Origin: Robiginitomaculum sp.
GTDB taxonomy: Bacteria > Pseudomonadota > Alphaproteobacteria > Caulobacterales > Maricaulaceae
NCBI GenBank assembly: GCA_021647375.1
Contig: JAKIUV010000043.1
Coordinates: 1-23,833 of the forward strand
Direction: 5' to 3'
Length of the DNA: 23,833 bases
The position numbers were made by a program, and so were the translations under genes. The notes beneath the pieces are model-generated. The model saw only the letters and a list, made by a program, of their open reading frames with translations. It did no database searches and was not told where the DNA came from. Below are positions 1 to 8,458 of the stretch, piece after piece (the stretch's first letter is position 1; every line of letters starts with the position of its first letter).

Positions 1-229
1 ACACGAAATACATGCCTTCATTGGCAAATTTTATCACATGGGTGATAGCACCCGTGACTTTGTTGAGGATGGTGGTACCAAACGGAATAGCCAAGGCGAA
101 CAAGGCTATGGTGAACTGCAAACCCAATGTCCGACCTGCATTTTTGTAATTAATCTTGCCCCGCGCTTCGGAAAGCCATACGGCAATCCCCACGAATACG
201 ATAACCCCTAATATATTGGCAATTGGCAT
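1..229 (-). CDS. CNT-family nucleoside transporter, N-terminal part (runs off window)
   Basis: About 76 residues are visible, starting MPIANILGVIVFVGIAVWLS. They fit the start of a concentrative nucleoside transporter of the NupC/CNT family: a first hydrophobic helix, a SEARGKINYKNAG linker, a second helix (LQFTIALFALAIPFG) and then the ITHVIKFANEGMYFV segment where the family has its conserved FxxEG motif. These inner-membrane proteins import nucleosides using a sodium or proton gradient. The ATG at 229-227 has a GGGGAT element 3 to 8 bases upstream acting as ribosome binding site. The 3' part lies outside the window, so transport residues cannot be checked. A sigma70-like promoter may sit at 277-306. 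The family call is from the N-terminus only. Confidence 0.8.
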   Translation of the reverse strand, partial: MPIANILGVIVFVGIAVWLSEARGKINYKNAGRTLGLQFTIALFALAIPFGTTILNKVTGAITHVIKFANEGMYFV

Positions 230-247
230 ATTATCCCCAGTTTGTTT
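230..247 (-). promoter_or_regulatory. GGGGAT leader/RBS element of the nucleoside transporter gene
   Basis: Read on the minus strand this is AAACAAACTGGGGATAAT directly before the ATG. It is nearly the same as the leader of the MAPEG gene near 12020-12035 (AAACAAAACTAGGGGATTAT), and GGGGAT is the best Shine-Dalgarno candidate here. The likeness of two leaders of unrelated genes is seen directly; its meaning is not known. Confidence 0.45.
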
Positions 248-276
248 CAAATTATTATTTTAAAAATTATTGGGAA

Positions 277-306
277 ACATTAAGCGCGGGGCAGGGCGTT
301 TGTAAA
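277..306 (-). promoter_or_regulatory. Possible sigma70 promoter for the nucleoside transporter gene
   Basis: On the minus strand TTTACA (306-301) is followed after 18 bases by TAATGT (282-277), upstream of the ATG at 229. The match to -35/-10 boxes is moderate. It lies just after the end of the tmRNA gene, so it would let the transporter be transcribed separately. Confidence 0.3.
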
Positions 307-324
307 GTCGGATAAATATAAAAG

Positions 325-662
325 TGAGGGTTTCTGTTGCCAGCTACCCCCGAAGCCCGCCTAACCGTCTGAAGGGCTAGGAGTTAAAGTCGAGAATGCT
401 CGAACTGCTTACGCAGCCAAAGCGAACTCTTCAGAGTTGTTATCATTAGCAACTACTGTAATTGGGCATTTATCGGTACCCATCCGGACGAAAGCTAACA
501 TTTTTACACGTCTGTCGATACTATTTCGGCCCCATCAGAAACGGCTCCGTACCCTATAATGGATAGTGGAGAGCCGCTTGTGGTGGAGCCGCCGGGTACC
601 GCCCCCGGGTCCAGCCCGCTTATTACATGCGCGTTTATCGTCATAGTCGAACAAGTCGACAC
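325..662 (-). ncRNA. ssrA: tmRNA, circularly permuted two-piece form
   Basis: tmRNA rescues stalled ribosomes and tags the unfinished protein for proteolysis. On the minus strand the acceptor piece comes first and ends in CGGCTCCACCA (CCA at 583-581). A short loop follows, then the coding piece begins GGGGCCGAAATAG at 533. GGGGCCG pairs with CGGCTCC over 7 bp, with a G3-U70 wobble, the alanyl-tRNA synthetase determinant. The tag reading frame runs 450 to 409 and encodes ANDNNSEEFALAA then TAA. Gene order acceptor-then-coding is the permuted arrangement known from alphaproteobacteria, where the loop is cut out to leave two RNAs. The T-stem is CCGGG/CCCGG but the loop is GGCGGTA, not the tRNA-type TTCRANY. 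Outer ends are approximate; the 3' end is placed after the ACAGAAACCC stretch. The gene has its own promoter and lies downstream of the trxA terminator. Confidence 0.93.
409..450 (-). other. tmRNA proteolysis tag reading frame
   Basis: The resume codon is GCT at 450-448 and the frame ends in TAA at 411-409. It adds ANDNNSEEFALAA to stalled proteins. The ALAA end is the part read by ClpXP-type proteases, and the AND start is typical of proteobacterial tags. Confidence 0.92.
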
Positions 663-666
663 GCTT

Positions 667-694
667 AATATAGGCATGAAATGTAAACATTCAA
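667..694 (-). promoter_or_regulatory. Putative sigma70 promoter of ssrA
   Basis: On the minus strand TTGAAT (694-689) is separated by 16 bases from TATATT (672-667). This places transcription start close to 660, just ahead of the acceptor piece of the tmRNA. The -10 is a good match and the spacing is acceptable. Confidence 0.5.
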
Positions 695-784
695 TCACTG
701 TTTCGCAAAAACGGGTATTTTCAATTTTTTACTGTTTTCACCCCCAAGGGTGAATGTCGAGTAGATCGATCAAATAATTGAGTG

Positions 785-820
785 CCATAAAAGCCCGCTT
801 TGCAATCGCAATGCAGGCTT
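785..820 (-). terminator. Rho-independent terminator after trxA
   Basis: On the minus strand AAGCCTGC pairs with GCGGGCTT (one G-T pair) across a 14-base loop at 820-791, followed by TTAT. It lies about 60 bases after the trxA stop and ends the long tsaE-to-trxA operon before the tmRNA promoter. A complementary reading on the plus strand is also possible but no gene on that strand would need it. The 690-790 stretch between ssrA promoter and this hairpin shows nothing else. Confidence 0.65.
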
Positions 821-880
821 ACCTATTGGAAATATGTGTTTGAAAGTAAGGGGCTGAGCTTAAAGTCAGGTGATCTGAGT

Positions 881-1210
881 CTAAGCTGTATCCATGTGCT
901 CTGCTAGCCATTCGGATAACTTTGACTTGGTCATAGCGCCGTTTTGGGCGGCTACAACCTCGCCTTTTTTGAAGATCATTAGGGCAGGGACACCACGCAC
1001 ATTATAGTTCAGAGCCGTATCCATAGCGTCGTCTATGTTGATTTTTGCTATGACAGCCTTGCCTTCGGTTTCATTTGCCAGTTCTTCAAGAGCTGGCCCC
1101 ATGGCTTTGCAAGGGCCGCACCATTCGGCCCAAAAATCGACTAAAACAGGTTTGTCACTGTTAAGGACATCGGTTTGGAAATTGATATCGGTTACATTCA
1201 CAGTTGGCAT
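881..1210 (-). CDS. trxA: Thioredoxin
   Basis: This is a full-length, 109-residue cytoplasmic thioredoxin that reduces protein disulfides through a Cys pair. The active site WAEWCGPCK puts the catalytic cysteines at 31 and 34, and the cis-proline loop VRGVPALMIF has Pro75 facing them. The buried Asp of the WAEW-containing strand (VDFWAEW) is present. Start choice is firm: AAGGAGCC lies 5 bases before the ATG. The gene is the last of the operon, 47 bases after addA, and is followed by a terminator. The thioredoxin-after-addA order is common in alphaproteobacteria (from knowledge of the group), where trxA probably shares the repair operon's transcript but may also have its own promoter in that gap. 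Confidence 0.95.
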   Translation of the reverse strand: MPTVNVTDINFQTDVLNSDKPVLVDFWAEWCGPCKAMGPALEELANETEGKAVIAKINIDDAMDTALNYNVRGVPALMIFKKGEVVAAQNGAMTKSKLSEWLAEHMDTA

Positions 1211-1257
1211 AGTGGCTCCTTAAAAAAAATCATTGCTATGTAAATCGCGACGATTCG

Positions 1258-4200
1258 TCAAGCAGGCAAAACATCGCGCCAGTTCACTTTATTGAGAAGT
1301 GCGTCTGAAAGTACCATCATATGCGGCCCGTCTGTCCATAGCAAAGCTGTACGGATTGTTTTGTCCGGATACAGTTCACGGGCGAGGGCGCGGTAGGCCG
1401 CCATTTGGCGCACATATAAAGGGGCGACATCGGCTTCGTCCTTAGGTGGCGGTCTATTGGACTTATAATCAACAATCCACACACTGTCATCGGTGATACA
1501 CAGGCGGTCGATTTGTCCGGACAGGCGGATATTATCCGGCAGCTCCGCCGCACCGCCCGCCAAGGAGACTTCCGCCTTGGAGTCGGGCGCAAAGACGAGC
1601 GCAAAATCAGGGTTGTCGATGACGGCAAAAACCTCTGCACACAGTGCTTCTGCATCAGGTGTGTCTAACCCTTGTTTGCGCAAATAGGCGAGGGCGCTAG
1701 TGCGCCGTTTGTCGTTTGGCAATTGCGGTAATATTTCCAATAATTTGTGGATAAGATTACCGCGCGCAAACCGCAGATTATCATCCGCTTTGCTCAGAGG
1801 GGAGCGCACGGGCTGGTTTGATTTATCTGCATCATCGGGCTTGACCAATTGAGACGGCGACAAAAAGCGCACAGACGGCGGCGGTGGCACGACGATCGTG
1901 CGTACCCAATCCGGTAAGTCTATGTTTTGTTGAGGTGCTTCTGTAGTTTTCACTGCGGGTTTTGCAGGCAGGCCGTAGCGCAAACCGTCCCCGAACGGGG
2001 TTTCTATGGTGGAGACACCAATCATGCCCCTTAAAGCCGTTTCAATGCGGCGGTGCCATGATGTATCGTCAACCTTGCCATTGCTCTCGAAACCACAGAT
2101 TAGCAATCTGCTTTCTGCTCGTGTCAAAGCCACATAGAGTAAGCGCATGGCTTCGCGTTCTGCGACGGCTTTAAGTTCGTCTTCAAGTTTTGTAAGGGCT
2201 TCGGGCGCTGCATTGCCGCTCATCCGTAAGGCAAACCCATCATCCATTTTGAAAAATATGTTTTTGGATTTACCCACGGCCTGGGTGGTGTCAGGCAGAA
2301 TAACCACGGGCGCTTCCAGGCCTTTGGCACCGTGGACGGTCATGACACGGACTTCGTTTTGACCCGCGTCCATTTCGCGTTTTATGGTGGCTTCGCTGGC
2401 TTCAATATCGGCGATAAAACGTTGTAGAGACGGCGCGCCGTGTCGTTGGTGAGTTAGCGCACGCGAAAGGAATGCATCGAGCACATCTGCTGCTTCCGGA
2501 CCAAGGCGTGCATAGATCTTTTGGAGCATGCTCGGCTCGCCATCTTCCGGTACAAGTGCCAAAATCCGCGCGAAAAACTCATAGGGTGCAAATTTTGCGG
2601 CCATGGATTTTATGCGAGCAAGGGTTTTGCGTTCCGGCCCGTCTGGAAGTGTTGCCCAAAGCGAACCCTTGCGCCCGTAAGCGACATCAAATAACCGCGC
2701 ATCATCCCAACCAAATAACGGGCTTTTCAACACTTCAGCCAAGGATAAATCATCACTGGGGAGTAATGTGAATTTTGCCAGTGATAGCATATCTTGTACG
2801 GCTATTGAATCCGTAAGCTTTAAGCGGTCAGCCCCTGCAACAGGTACGCCTGCATCTTTCAAATTGCGAATGAGTGCGCCAAAAAACGCGGAGCGCTTTT
2901 GCACGAGAATGAGAATGTCAGACGGGCGTATGGGGCGGGTGGCTTCTAGTTTACGGTCAAAGATCGGTTCTGCGGTATCGAGCCAGTCTTTGGCTTGCAT
3001 AGCGATGCCGTGGGCTAGCTTTTCACGGGATGAACGTGCATCCAATTTATCGACCGGGATTGGCGCCCACGAAGTTTCTAGTTCGCCGTCTTCCGGTTTT
3101 TGTGATGCCGGCCAGAACTCAATAATGCCGTCATCGCCCCGGTGCGCTTCGTGCTGGCCTTTATCGGACGCAGGCGGGAAAAATGATGCATCAAATGTTT
3201 CTAATATGCCTTTGTTTTCATAGTATATTTGATCAACTAGCGCCAAGACTTGTTTGGTCGATCGGAACGACATGGACATTTTTACGTCTTGTGTATTTGG
3301 TTGTTTCTTGGTCAATTCTTGAATTTTATCTAAAAACAACTCCGGTTCCGCGCCTTGAAAACCATAGATAGATTGTTTCTCGTCGCCGACAGCGAATACG
3401 GTGCGGGTCTTGGTGCCTGCACCCGTTTGGAAGAACTCGTCGCTCAGGGCATCGACAATATCCCATTGGGTGCGCGAGGTATCTTGAGCTTCATCCACAA
3501 GGATATGCTCAACCCCTTCGTCCAGCTTAAAGCGTACCCATTCACGGGCTTGGCTATTTATGAGCAAATTACGCGCGAGATAGATCATATCGCTAAAATC
3601 TATCACCCGGCGCCGGGCTTTAAGAGCGCGATATTTCGCGGCTGCCAAGACGCAAAGCCGGTAAGCCGCCTTGGTCAATTGCAATACATTTACGCCGCGT
3701 AATTTGTCCCGCGTGGCAACAAGGCGGTTGGCTTCATAACTTGGATTATCTTTGTCATTGCCAAAGAATTGTTTGGCATAGTCAGACGCTTTATTTGAAG
3801 CCACTGGCTTGAAAACAGTTTTTTCACCCTTGCCAGAGCAAAACACTTGTAAGTAAGTGTTAAAAGCCATGACAGGGTCTGGCTCTTCAAGGGCTTTTAA
3901 TGCAAGTGATCCACGTCCTAAATCGCGCGGGCCGCTGTCCATCATACCGGTAGCGGCGGCGCGAATATTATCCAAATCAGAATGCGCCCAAAAACCCGCT
4001 ATGATCGTTTCGGGTGTAGCTTTTGCATCCAAACCAAGTAGGTCGGCCAGTTTATCAACACCGCCTGTCTCTTGCCAAGATTCGACCTTGTAAATATTAT
4101 CCATAGCCCAGCCGTAGATTTTATCCATAGCTTCGTCGTTTTTTATGACAGAGAGCAAAGTTATGGCTTGGGCTAATTCGCCGTCAGGGTCACCCACGGC

Positions 4201-4707
4201 TTCGGTCTCAATCTCTGTCCAGACTTGTTCTTGCAATTTGCGGGCGTCGCGTTCGTCTACGGCATCTGTACCGGGCGAAATCCCCGCTTCTAGGGGGAAA
4301 CGCTTGAGGAGGCGCTCACAAAAAGCGTGGATAGTTTGCACCTTAAGGCCGCCGGGCGTTTCGAGTGCGCGGGCGAACAAGGAGCGGGCGCGGTTCAGGC
4401 TTTTTTGGCTGCGCGGGCCAGATTTGTTCTCTAAGGTATTGAGCTTTTCGGTAAGCTTGGCTTCACTCATAATTGCCCAGTCACCGAGGGCTGCGAACAG
4501 CCTTGTCTGCATTTCGGAGGCCGCCGCCTTGGTATAGGTCAGGCACATGATTTTATCAGGATTGGTGCCCGTGAGTAAGATGCGCGATACCCGCTCAACC
4601 AATACCCGCGTTTTACCGGAACCCGCATTGGCCGAGACAAATACGGATGTGTCCGGCCTTGCCGCCTTGCTTTGCATTTGGAGGGCGTTTTTGTAAGCGT
4701 CGTTCAT
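1258..4707 (-). CDS. addA: Double-strand break repair helicase-nuclease AddA
   Basis: AddA is the helicase-nuclease subunit of AddAB, which resects double-strand DNA ends and prepares them for RecA. The 1149 residues are the usual alphaproteobacterial length. Superfamily 1 helicase motifs appear in order: Walker A ANAGSGKT at 26-33, LTYTKAAASEM (Ia) near 56-66, VDEAQDT (II) at 404-410, GDEKQSIYGFQGA (III) at 441-453, VHGAKGLE (V) at 791-798 and LLYVALTRAE (VI) at 856-865. The C-terminus holds a RecB-type nuclease domain with His987, the GQIDR motif (Asp1067) and VDYKSN (Asp1080, Lys1082), so both activities look intact. The ATG overlaps the stop of addB by 4 bases (ATGA), suggesting coupled translation and equal subunit amounts. 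This is a repair enzyme; no sign of a phage-defence variant. Confidence 0.97.
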   Translation of the reverse strand: MNDAYKNALQMQSKAARPDTSVFVSANAGSGKTRVLVERVSRILLTGTNPDKIMCLTYTKAAASEMQTRLFAALGDWAIMSEAKLTEKLNTLENKSGPRSQKSLNRARSLFARALETPGGLKVQTIHAFCERLLKRFPLEAGISPGTDAVDERDARKLQEQVWTEIETEAVGDPDGELAQAITLLSVIKNDEAMDKIYGWAMDNIYKVESWQETGGVDKLADLLGLDAKATPETIIAGFWAHSDLDNIRAAATGMMDSGPRDLGRGSLALKALEEPDPVMAFNTYLQVFCSGKGEKTVFKPVASNKASDYAKQFFGNDKDNPSYEANRLVATRDKLRGVNVLQLTKAAYRLCVLAAAKYRALKARRRVIDFSDMIYLARNLLINSQAREWVRFKLDEGVEHILVDEAQDTSRTQWDIVDALSDEFFQTGAGTKTRTVFAVGDEKQSIYGFQGAEPELFLDKIQELTKKQPNTQDVKMSMSFRSTKQVLALVDQIYYENKGILETFDASFFPPASDKGQHEAHRGDDGIIEFWPASQKPEDGELETSWAPIPVDKLDARSSREKLAHGIAMQAKDWLDTAEPIFDRKLEATRPIRPSDILILVQKRSAFFGALIRNLKDAGVPVAGADRLKLTDSIAVQDMLSLAKFTLLPSDDLSLAEVLKSPLFGWDDARLFDVAYGRKGSLWATLPDGPERKTLARIKSMAAKFAPYEFFARILALVPEDGEPSMLQKIYARLGPEAADVLDAFLSRALTHQRHGAPSLQRFIADIEASEATIKREMDAGQNEVRVMTVHGAKGLEAPVVILPDTTQAVGKSKNIFFKMDDGFALRMSGNAAPEALTKLEDELKAVAEREAMRLLYVALTRAESRLLICGFESNGKVDDTSWHRRIETALRGMIGVSTIETPFGDGLRYGLPAKPAVKTTEAPQQNIDLPDWVRTIVVPPPPSVRFLSPSQLVKPDDADKSNQPVRSPLSKADDNLRFARGNLIHKLLEILPQLPNDKRRTSALAYLRKQGLDTPDAEALCAEVFAVIDNPDFALVFAPDSKAEVSLAGGAAELPDNIRLSGQIDRLCITDDSVWIVDYKSNRPPPKDEADVAPLYVRQMAAYRALARELYPDKTIRTALLWTDGPHMMVLSDALLNKVNWRDVLPA

Positions 4708-7700
4708 GTTGCGCCTCCCTCATTATCGCCCAGCTTTGCCCATTCGGCACGGCGGGATAAATGGTCATAATCACCGTATTGGTTTTCAAATTTGACACGC
4801 GGCTGGGCGTGATAGAGGCTTTCTGGCTTGTCGAAATGCGCAATCAAATTTTGTAAAGCCTCGAACGCTTCGCTGGCATATTCGTCAGCATCTTTGGATC
4901 TGCATAAACTCCTGATCCGGTCGCTTTCTTTGGCCGCATTGGGTTTTACATAGATGTAATCCGTGGCGTGATCTGCTGCGCCCAATATCCCGTAACCCAT
5001 CATCACGCCCAGCAAAGGCATTTGCGGGTCAAAACCGACCTGTACTTCGTCAATACCGGGCAAGGCACCGGTTTTATAATCAATAATCGCCGCCTCGTCG
5101 CCTTTACGCTCTATGCGGTCAACGATACCTGTTAAAATAAATGGCGCCCCGGATGTAGGAAATTCAAGCCGGGCTTTCTTTTCAATCTCGGTTGCTTGCC
5201 AGCCGTCTTGCTTGCGGCTGTCCGCCCAGCCCACTGCCCATTCGGCTAGGGCATTTATCCGTACATTCATACGGGCAAAGCTGTGGTTTTCATAACCGAC
5301 ATTGGCGAGTTCCTGCTTCAGCAGCTTGGCTAATTTTGGAGCATTGACGCTGTCGACACTCTCTAATGCCCCATGCACAGCCAGGCCAAACTCCCGCCCC
5401 CCCATGGTTTGATCGAGCGGGTCGAGGGCGCGCAGGCCCAATATATTACCTGCATAAATCGCATAGGGGTCGCGTATCCATGTTTTAATCTGTGTGACCG
5501 ACAGGCCGCGTTTTTTTGGCCAGCGTTTGTCAAGTGGCGGGCAGGGCGCAGGACGCTTGGCCGGTGTTGGCGCAATACGGCTTGTGTCAAGCGCCCGCGC
5601 CCATTCCAGCCAAGGTGTTTTCGGTTTGAGAACATCTTTCGCAGCATCACCAAGTGCGCCCCGCACCAATGTTATCAGCCGCCACAGCCAGCGAGATTGT
5701 ACAGTTGGACCGTCGTCATTGCGTTCCGAACGGGTCAATATCACATGCGGTTTTGCGGCTAAAGCTTCGAAATCATGGGCAGCGAGGCCAAACCTTCGCT
5801 CTGGAGCGGACAGGCCAATGGTTTTGCGCATACCGGGTGAAAGAACCGGGTGCGGTGCCGGATGGGCTGGCCAAACGCCCTCGTTCAGACCGCCGAGGAT
5901 AATTGTATCCGCTTCCAGCATACGGGCTTCGAGTGGCCCTAAAATTTGGAGCCGCTCGACCGTGCCAAAACGCGGCCTTGCGACTCGCCCGCGCATGAGG
6001 TGGGAGAGTATCCGCGCATAGGTCTCGCCGCTAACAGGAGCAAGCAGGCTACCATATTCAATTAATTCTTCGATCAATTGGGCGGATTTCTCGCCGGATT
6101 CTCCGCGCCATAAATTCGTAGCCCCTCCGGCCAGAGTTTCCAATAATTCCGTATGGGTTTTTGCCAGTATTGTCGCATCCGCTTTCGTGTGTAGTAATTT
6201 GTTCAAAGGCGAAAGGGTAGTGTGAAGTGTTTTATAAAACTCAAATTCGTCTCGTAAATAGCTGCCCTTTTCAAGTTTTCTACGCTTGGCTATAGTGTCC
6301 AATCGTTCGGCGATCGCATCGAATGATTTTGGCCGTGTGCCGCGCAAGGCAGCGGCTTCTAGCCTGTCCCAAGCCTTGCGGTTATTGCCCCCCATATTGA
6401 ACAGCTTGTGCTTGACCAAAGCCGACAGAGCTATGGGGTCGAACGGGTCGTGGGCGGATTCCAAGGACAGCGATAAAAACGCGCCGTGTCCGGTTTCTTC
6501 AAGTGGTTCCCCGGCGGTGCTATCCACTTCGACATTCCAGCGCGACAGCTTGGCGCGAACGCGCCTGGCCAATGACGGATCAGGGGTAACGAGGGCGCAC
6601 GTCTTGTCTTTATGCTCTAAAGTTTCTCTCATGATAAGCGAAATAACCGTGGCCTCTTCTTCGCTTGTGCGGGCTTCTATGAGGGAAAGCCCGGCTAAAC
6701 CATCACTTATTGCGCTGTTTTCCCCAGTACTTTTGGCAATACGGGCAATACGGGCGGGCCAATCATAGGTCGAGTTGGCGGGAATGAGGGCATGGGATAA
6801 AATGCGGGCGCGCATAGCGGCCAAACCCTCGGTTTTGAGGCCGGGCCACACGGGGACATCGGCGCGGTCAACCTCCAACCTATCCAACAAGTTTTTCAAG
6901 GAGGCTTGCGGGTGTTGGTCGTCGATTTTATCCCACACATCAATTTCGTCGATATGGGTATCGAGACCGGGGAGAACTATCAAGCCTTGGGGCAGGGCGG
7001 CTACGGTTTTTATCAGGCCTGAGGTGGCTTTTAACGTACCGGTAGAACCTGCAATAATCACCGGGTGGTCTGGCGGGTTTGCTTGCCAAAGCTCGGAGGC
7101 TTTCTTGAGAAGTGTCACCCGCCTTGCCATAGGCTCGGTCAGGCCATTATCGCGCAAATATTGTGGCCAATATTTCGTCACAATTTTCGCAAATTCGGAA
7201 GCTGATTGAAAATGCCGCGCCAGAGTATCAAGCTTTTCGTCCAGCTTTGAGAAAGCATTTACGTCCAATTCTTCCATGGCTAAATCGGCCAAAAGTCGTG
7301 CCAGAGGTTCGGCCATTGCCAAGGCGCTGGCCGCGTCTGGTTTAGCGCCTTCATGTTTCATTTTCGCAGCCACCAATTTGGCTAACTCAAAGCGGTGGCG
7401 GACAGAATCGATAGCTGGCGGGATTTCAAAATCTATAGTGCCTGTGGTGAACGGTGGTTCATTTTCGTCCATATCAGCCAAGGGACGCATGAGCGGTAAC
7501 AGGGTTGCACGACCATCCGAAAGATTGACAAATTCATCGGCCAAAGCGCGCACGGCGCGGCGGGTCGGGAGCAAAATAAGTGCTGTGGGTAAGGTGACGC
7601 CGAGTGACGACTTCAAACCTTTGGCAAGATTGCGCAAAAAAGGTGCGCCGGACGGCATTGTGTAGATACAAAGATTGTTTGGTGCAAATAAGTCGTTGTA

Positions 7701-7709
7701 TTTACTCAT
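4704..7709 (-). CDS. addB: Double-strand break repair protein AddB
   Basis: AddB is the partner subunit of AddAB. The product has 1001 residues, normal for the alphaproteobacterial form. The N-terminus (residues 1-60) carries LILLPTRRAVRALADEF in place of a Walker A motif, as is usual in this group, so the helicase-like fold is probably inactive. The middle has ILGGLNEGVWPAHPAPHPVLSPG, typical of the family. The C-terminal RecB-like nuclease domain is marked by GREFGLAVHGALE, LTGIVDRIERKG and AIIDYKTGALP, carrying the acidic and lysine residues that bind metal. It starts at ATG 7709, overlapping the murU stop by 4 bases, and its own stop overlaps the addA start by 4 bases, so the three are translated in a coupled chain. 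Confidence 0.95.
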   Translation of the reverse strand: MSKYNDLFAPNNLCIYTMPSGAPFLRNLAKGLKSSLGVTLPTALILLPTRRAVRALADEFVNLSDGRATLLPLMRPLADMDENEPPFTTGTIDFEIPPAIDSVRHRFELAKLVAAKMKHEGAKPDAASALAMAEPLARLLADLAMEELDVNAFSKLDEKLDTLARHFQSASEFAKIVTKYWPQYLRDNGLTEPMARRVTLLKKASELWQANPPDHPVIIAGSTGTLKATSGLIKTVAALPQGLIVLPGLDTHIDEIDVWDKIDDQHPQASLKNLLDRLEVDRADVPVWPGLKTEGLAAMRARILSHALIPANSTYDWPARIARIAKSTGENSAISDGLAGLSLIEARTSEEEATVISLIMRETLEHKDKTCALVTPDPSLARRVRAKLSRWNVEVDSTAGEPLEETGHGAFLSLSLESAHDPFDPIALSALVKHKLFNMGGNNRKAWDRLEAAALRGTRPKSFDAIAERLDTIAKRRKLEKGSYLRDEFEFYKTLHTTLSPLNKLLHTKADATILAKTHTELLETLAGGATNLWRGESGEKSAQLIEELIEYGSLLAPVSGETYARILSHLMRGRVARPRFGTVERLQILGPLEARMLEADTIILGGLNEGVWPAHPAPHPVLSPGMRKTIGLSAPERRFGLAAHDFEALAAKPHVILTRSERNDDGPTVQSRWLWRLITLVRGALGDAAKDVLKPKTPWLEWARALDTSRIAPTPAKRPAPCPPLDKRWPKKRGLSVTQIKTWIRDPYAIYAGNILGLRALDPLDQTMGGREFGLAVHGALESVDSVNAPKLAKLLKQELANVGYENHSFARMNVRINALAEWAVGWADSRKQDGWQATEIEKKARLEFPTSGAPFILTGIVDRIERKGDEAAIIDYKTGALPGIDEVQVGFDPQMPLLGVMMGYGILGAADHATDYIYVKPNAAKESDRIRSLCRSKDADEYASEAFEALQNLIAHFDKPESLYHAQPRVKFENQYGDYDHLSRRAEWAKLGDNEGGAT

Positions 7710-8458
7710 GATTGTTCCATTTTGTCTTTCTGAACAAGAACGGCTTCTGCGGCTTGGTGGGCTTTGGGGTCACCCACATGCATCCAAAACCCAGATAATA
7801 TATGCCCATAGGCTTTCCGGCGTTTCAAAGTATTGTCCCAAACCTTATTGCGGGAAAATTTCTCAACTTTGAACGGTTTAGCCAGTTGAGGCTTAAATAT
7901 CTCAACTCCTGAATAAAACCAGTCTGAGCCATCTGCGCCCGCGCGGCTAATGCGACCGTCTTTGGCAAGTTTGAAATCCCCGCGCCCATCAAGCCCTAGT
8001 GTGGCAGAGCGGGGGGCTAGTAAAAATAACTCGTCCATTGTGTCTGGGTTCCATTTGCGGATCATACCACCAAGCACATCTTCGAACCCAATCCACATAG
8101 CATCTATATTACAAATGAAAACGGGCGCATCGCCGAGTAGTGGCAAAGCTTTGACCACGCCGCCGCCCGTTTCCAAAAGCTCTTCGCGTTCATTAGAAAT
8201 GATGATTTCCGGGCCAATTGTGCGTTTGCGCAGGTGCGTTTCAAGATCGTCTGCAAAGGTATGGACATTGACGACTGCCCGCTTAACGCCCACTTGCTGC
8301 AATCTATCCAATGTATGATCGACCAACATTTTCCCGCCGACTTTAACCATGGCTTTACAGGTGGCGTCGGTCAGCGGGCGCAAGCGCGTACCGTGCCCGG
8401 CGGCCATCACCATGGCCGTCGTTATCGGCGAGTTTTTTATTGGGGTAACTTTAATCAT
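7706..8458 (-). CDS. murU: Nucleotidyltransferase, N-acetylmuramate 1-phosphate uridylyltransferase type
   Basis: The product resembles MurU, which turns MurNAc-1-phosphate and UTP into UDP-MurNAc in the cell-wall salvage route. The sugar nucleotidyltransferase signature AAGHGTRLRPLT is at about residues 19-30 with the lysine of ATCKAMVKVGGKML following, and NIDAMW marks the metal-binding aspartate region. A longer frame reaches back to 8500, but ATG at 8458 gives a 4-base ATGA overlap with the amgK stop and starts just before the conserved core, so I use it (250 residues). The pairing with an AmgK-like kinase directly upstream strongly supports the peptidoglycan sugar salvage role. A more general hexose-phosphate nucleotidyltransferase cannot be excluded by sequence alone. 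Confidence 0.85.
   Translation of the reverse strand: MIKVTPIKNSPITTAMVMAAGHGTRLRPLTDATCKAMVKVGGKMLVDHTLDRLQQVGVKRAVVNVHTFADDLETHLRKRTIGPEIIISNEREELLETGGGVVKALPLLGDAPVFICNIDAMWIGFEDVLGGMIRKWNPDTMDELFLLAPRSATLGLDGRGDFKLAKDGRISRAGADGSDWFYSGVEIFKPQLAKPFKVEKFSRNKVWDNTLKRRKAYGHILSGFWMHVGDPKAHQAAEAVLVQKDKMEQS

Noticed and set aside
504..698. 64-codon frames on both strands over the 500-750 region
   Set aside because: They lie on the tmRNA gene and its promoter; the acceptor stem and tag explain the sequence.
4145..4537. 130-codon plus-strand frame inside addA
   Set aside because: Antisense shadow of the AddA helicase region; Ser/Arg-rich, no RBS.
5494..6021. 175-codon plus-strand frame inside addB
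   Set aside because: It is antisense to the well-conserved AddB and the product matches no family.
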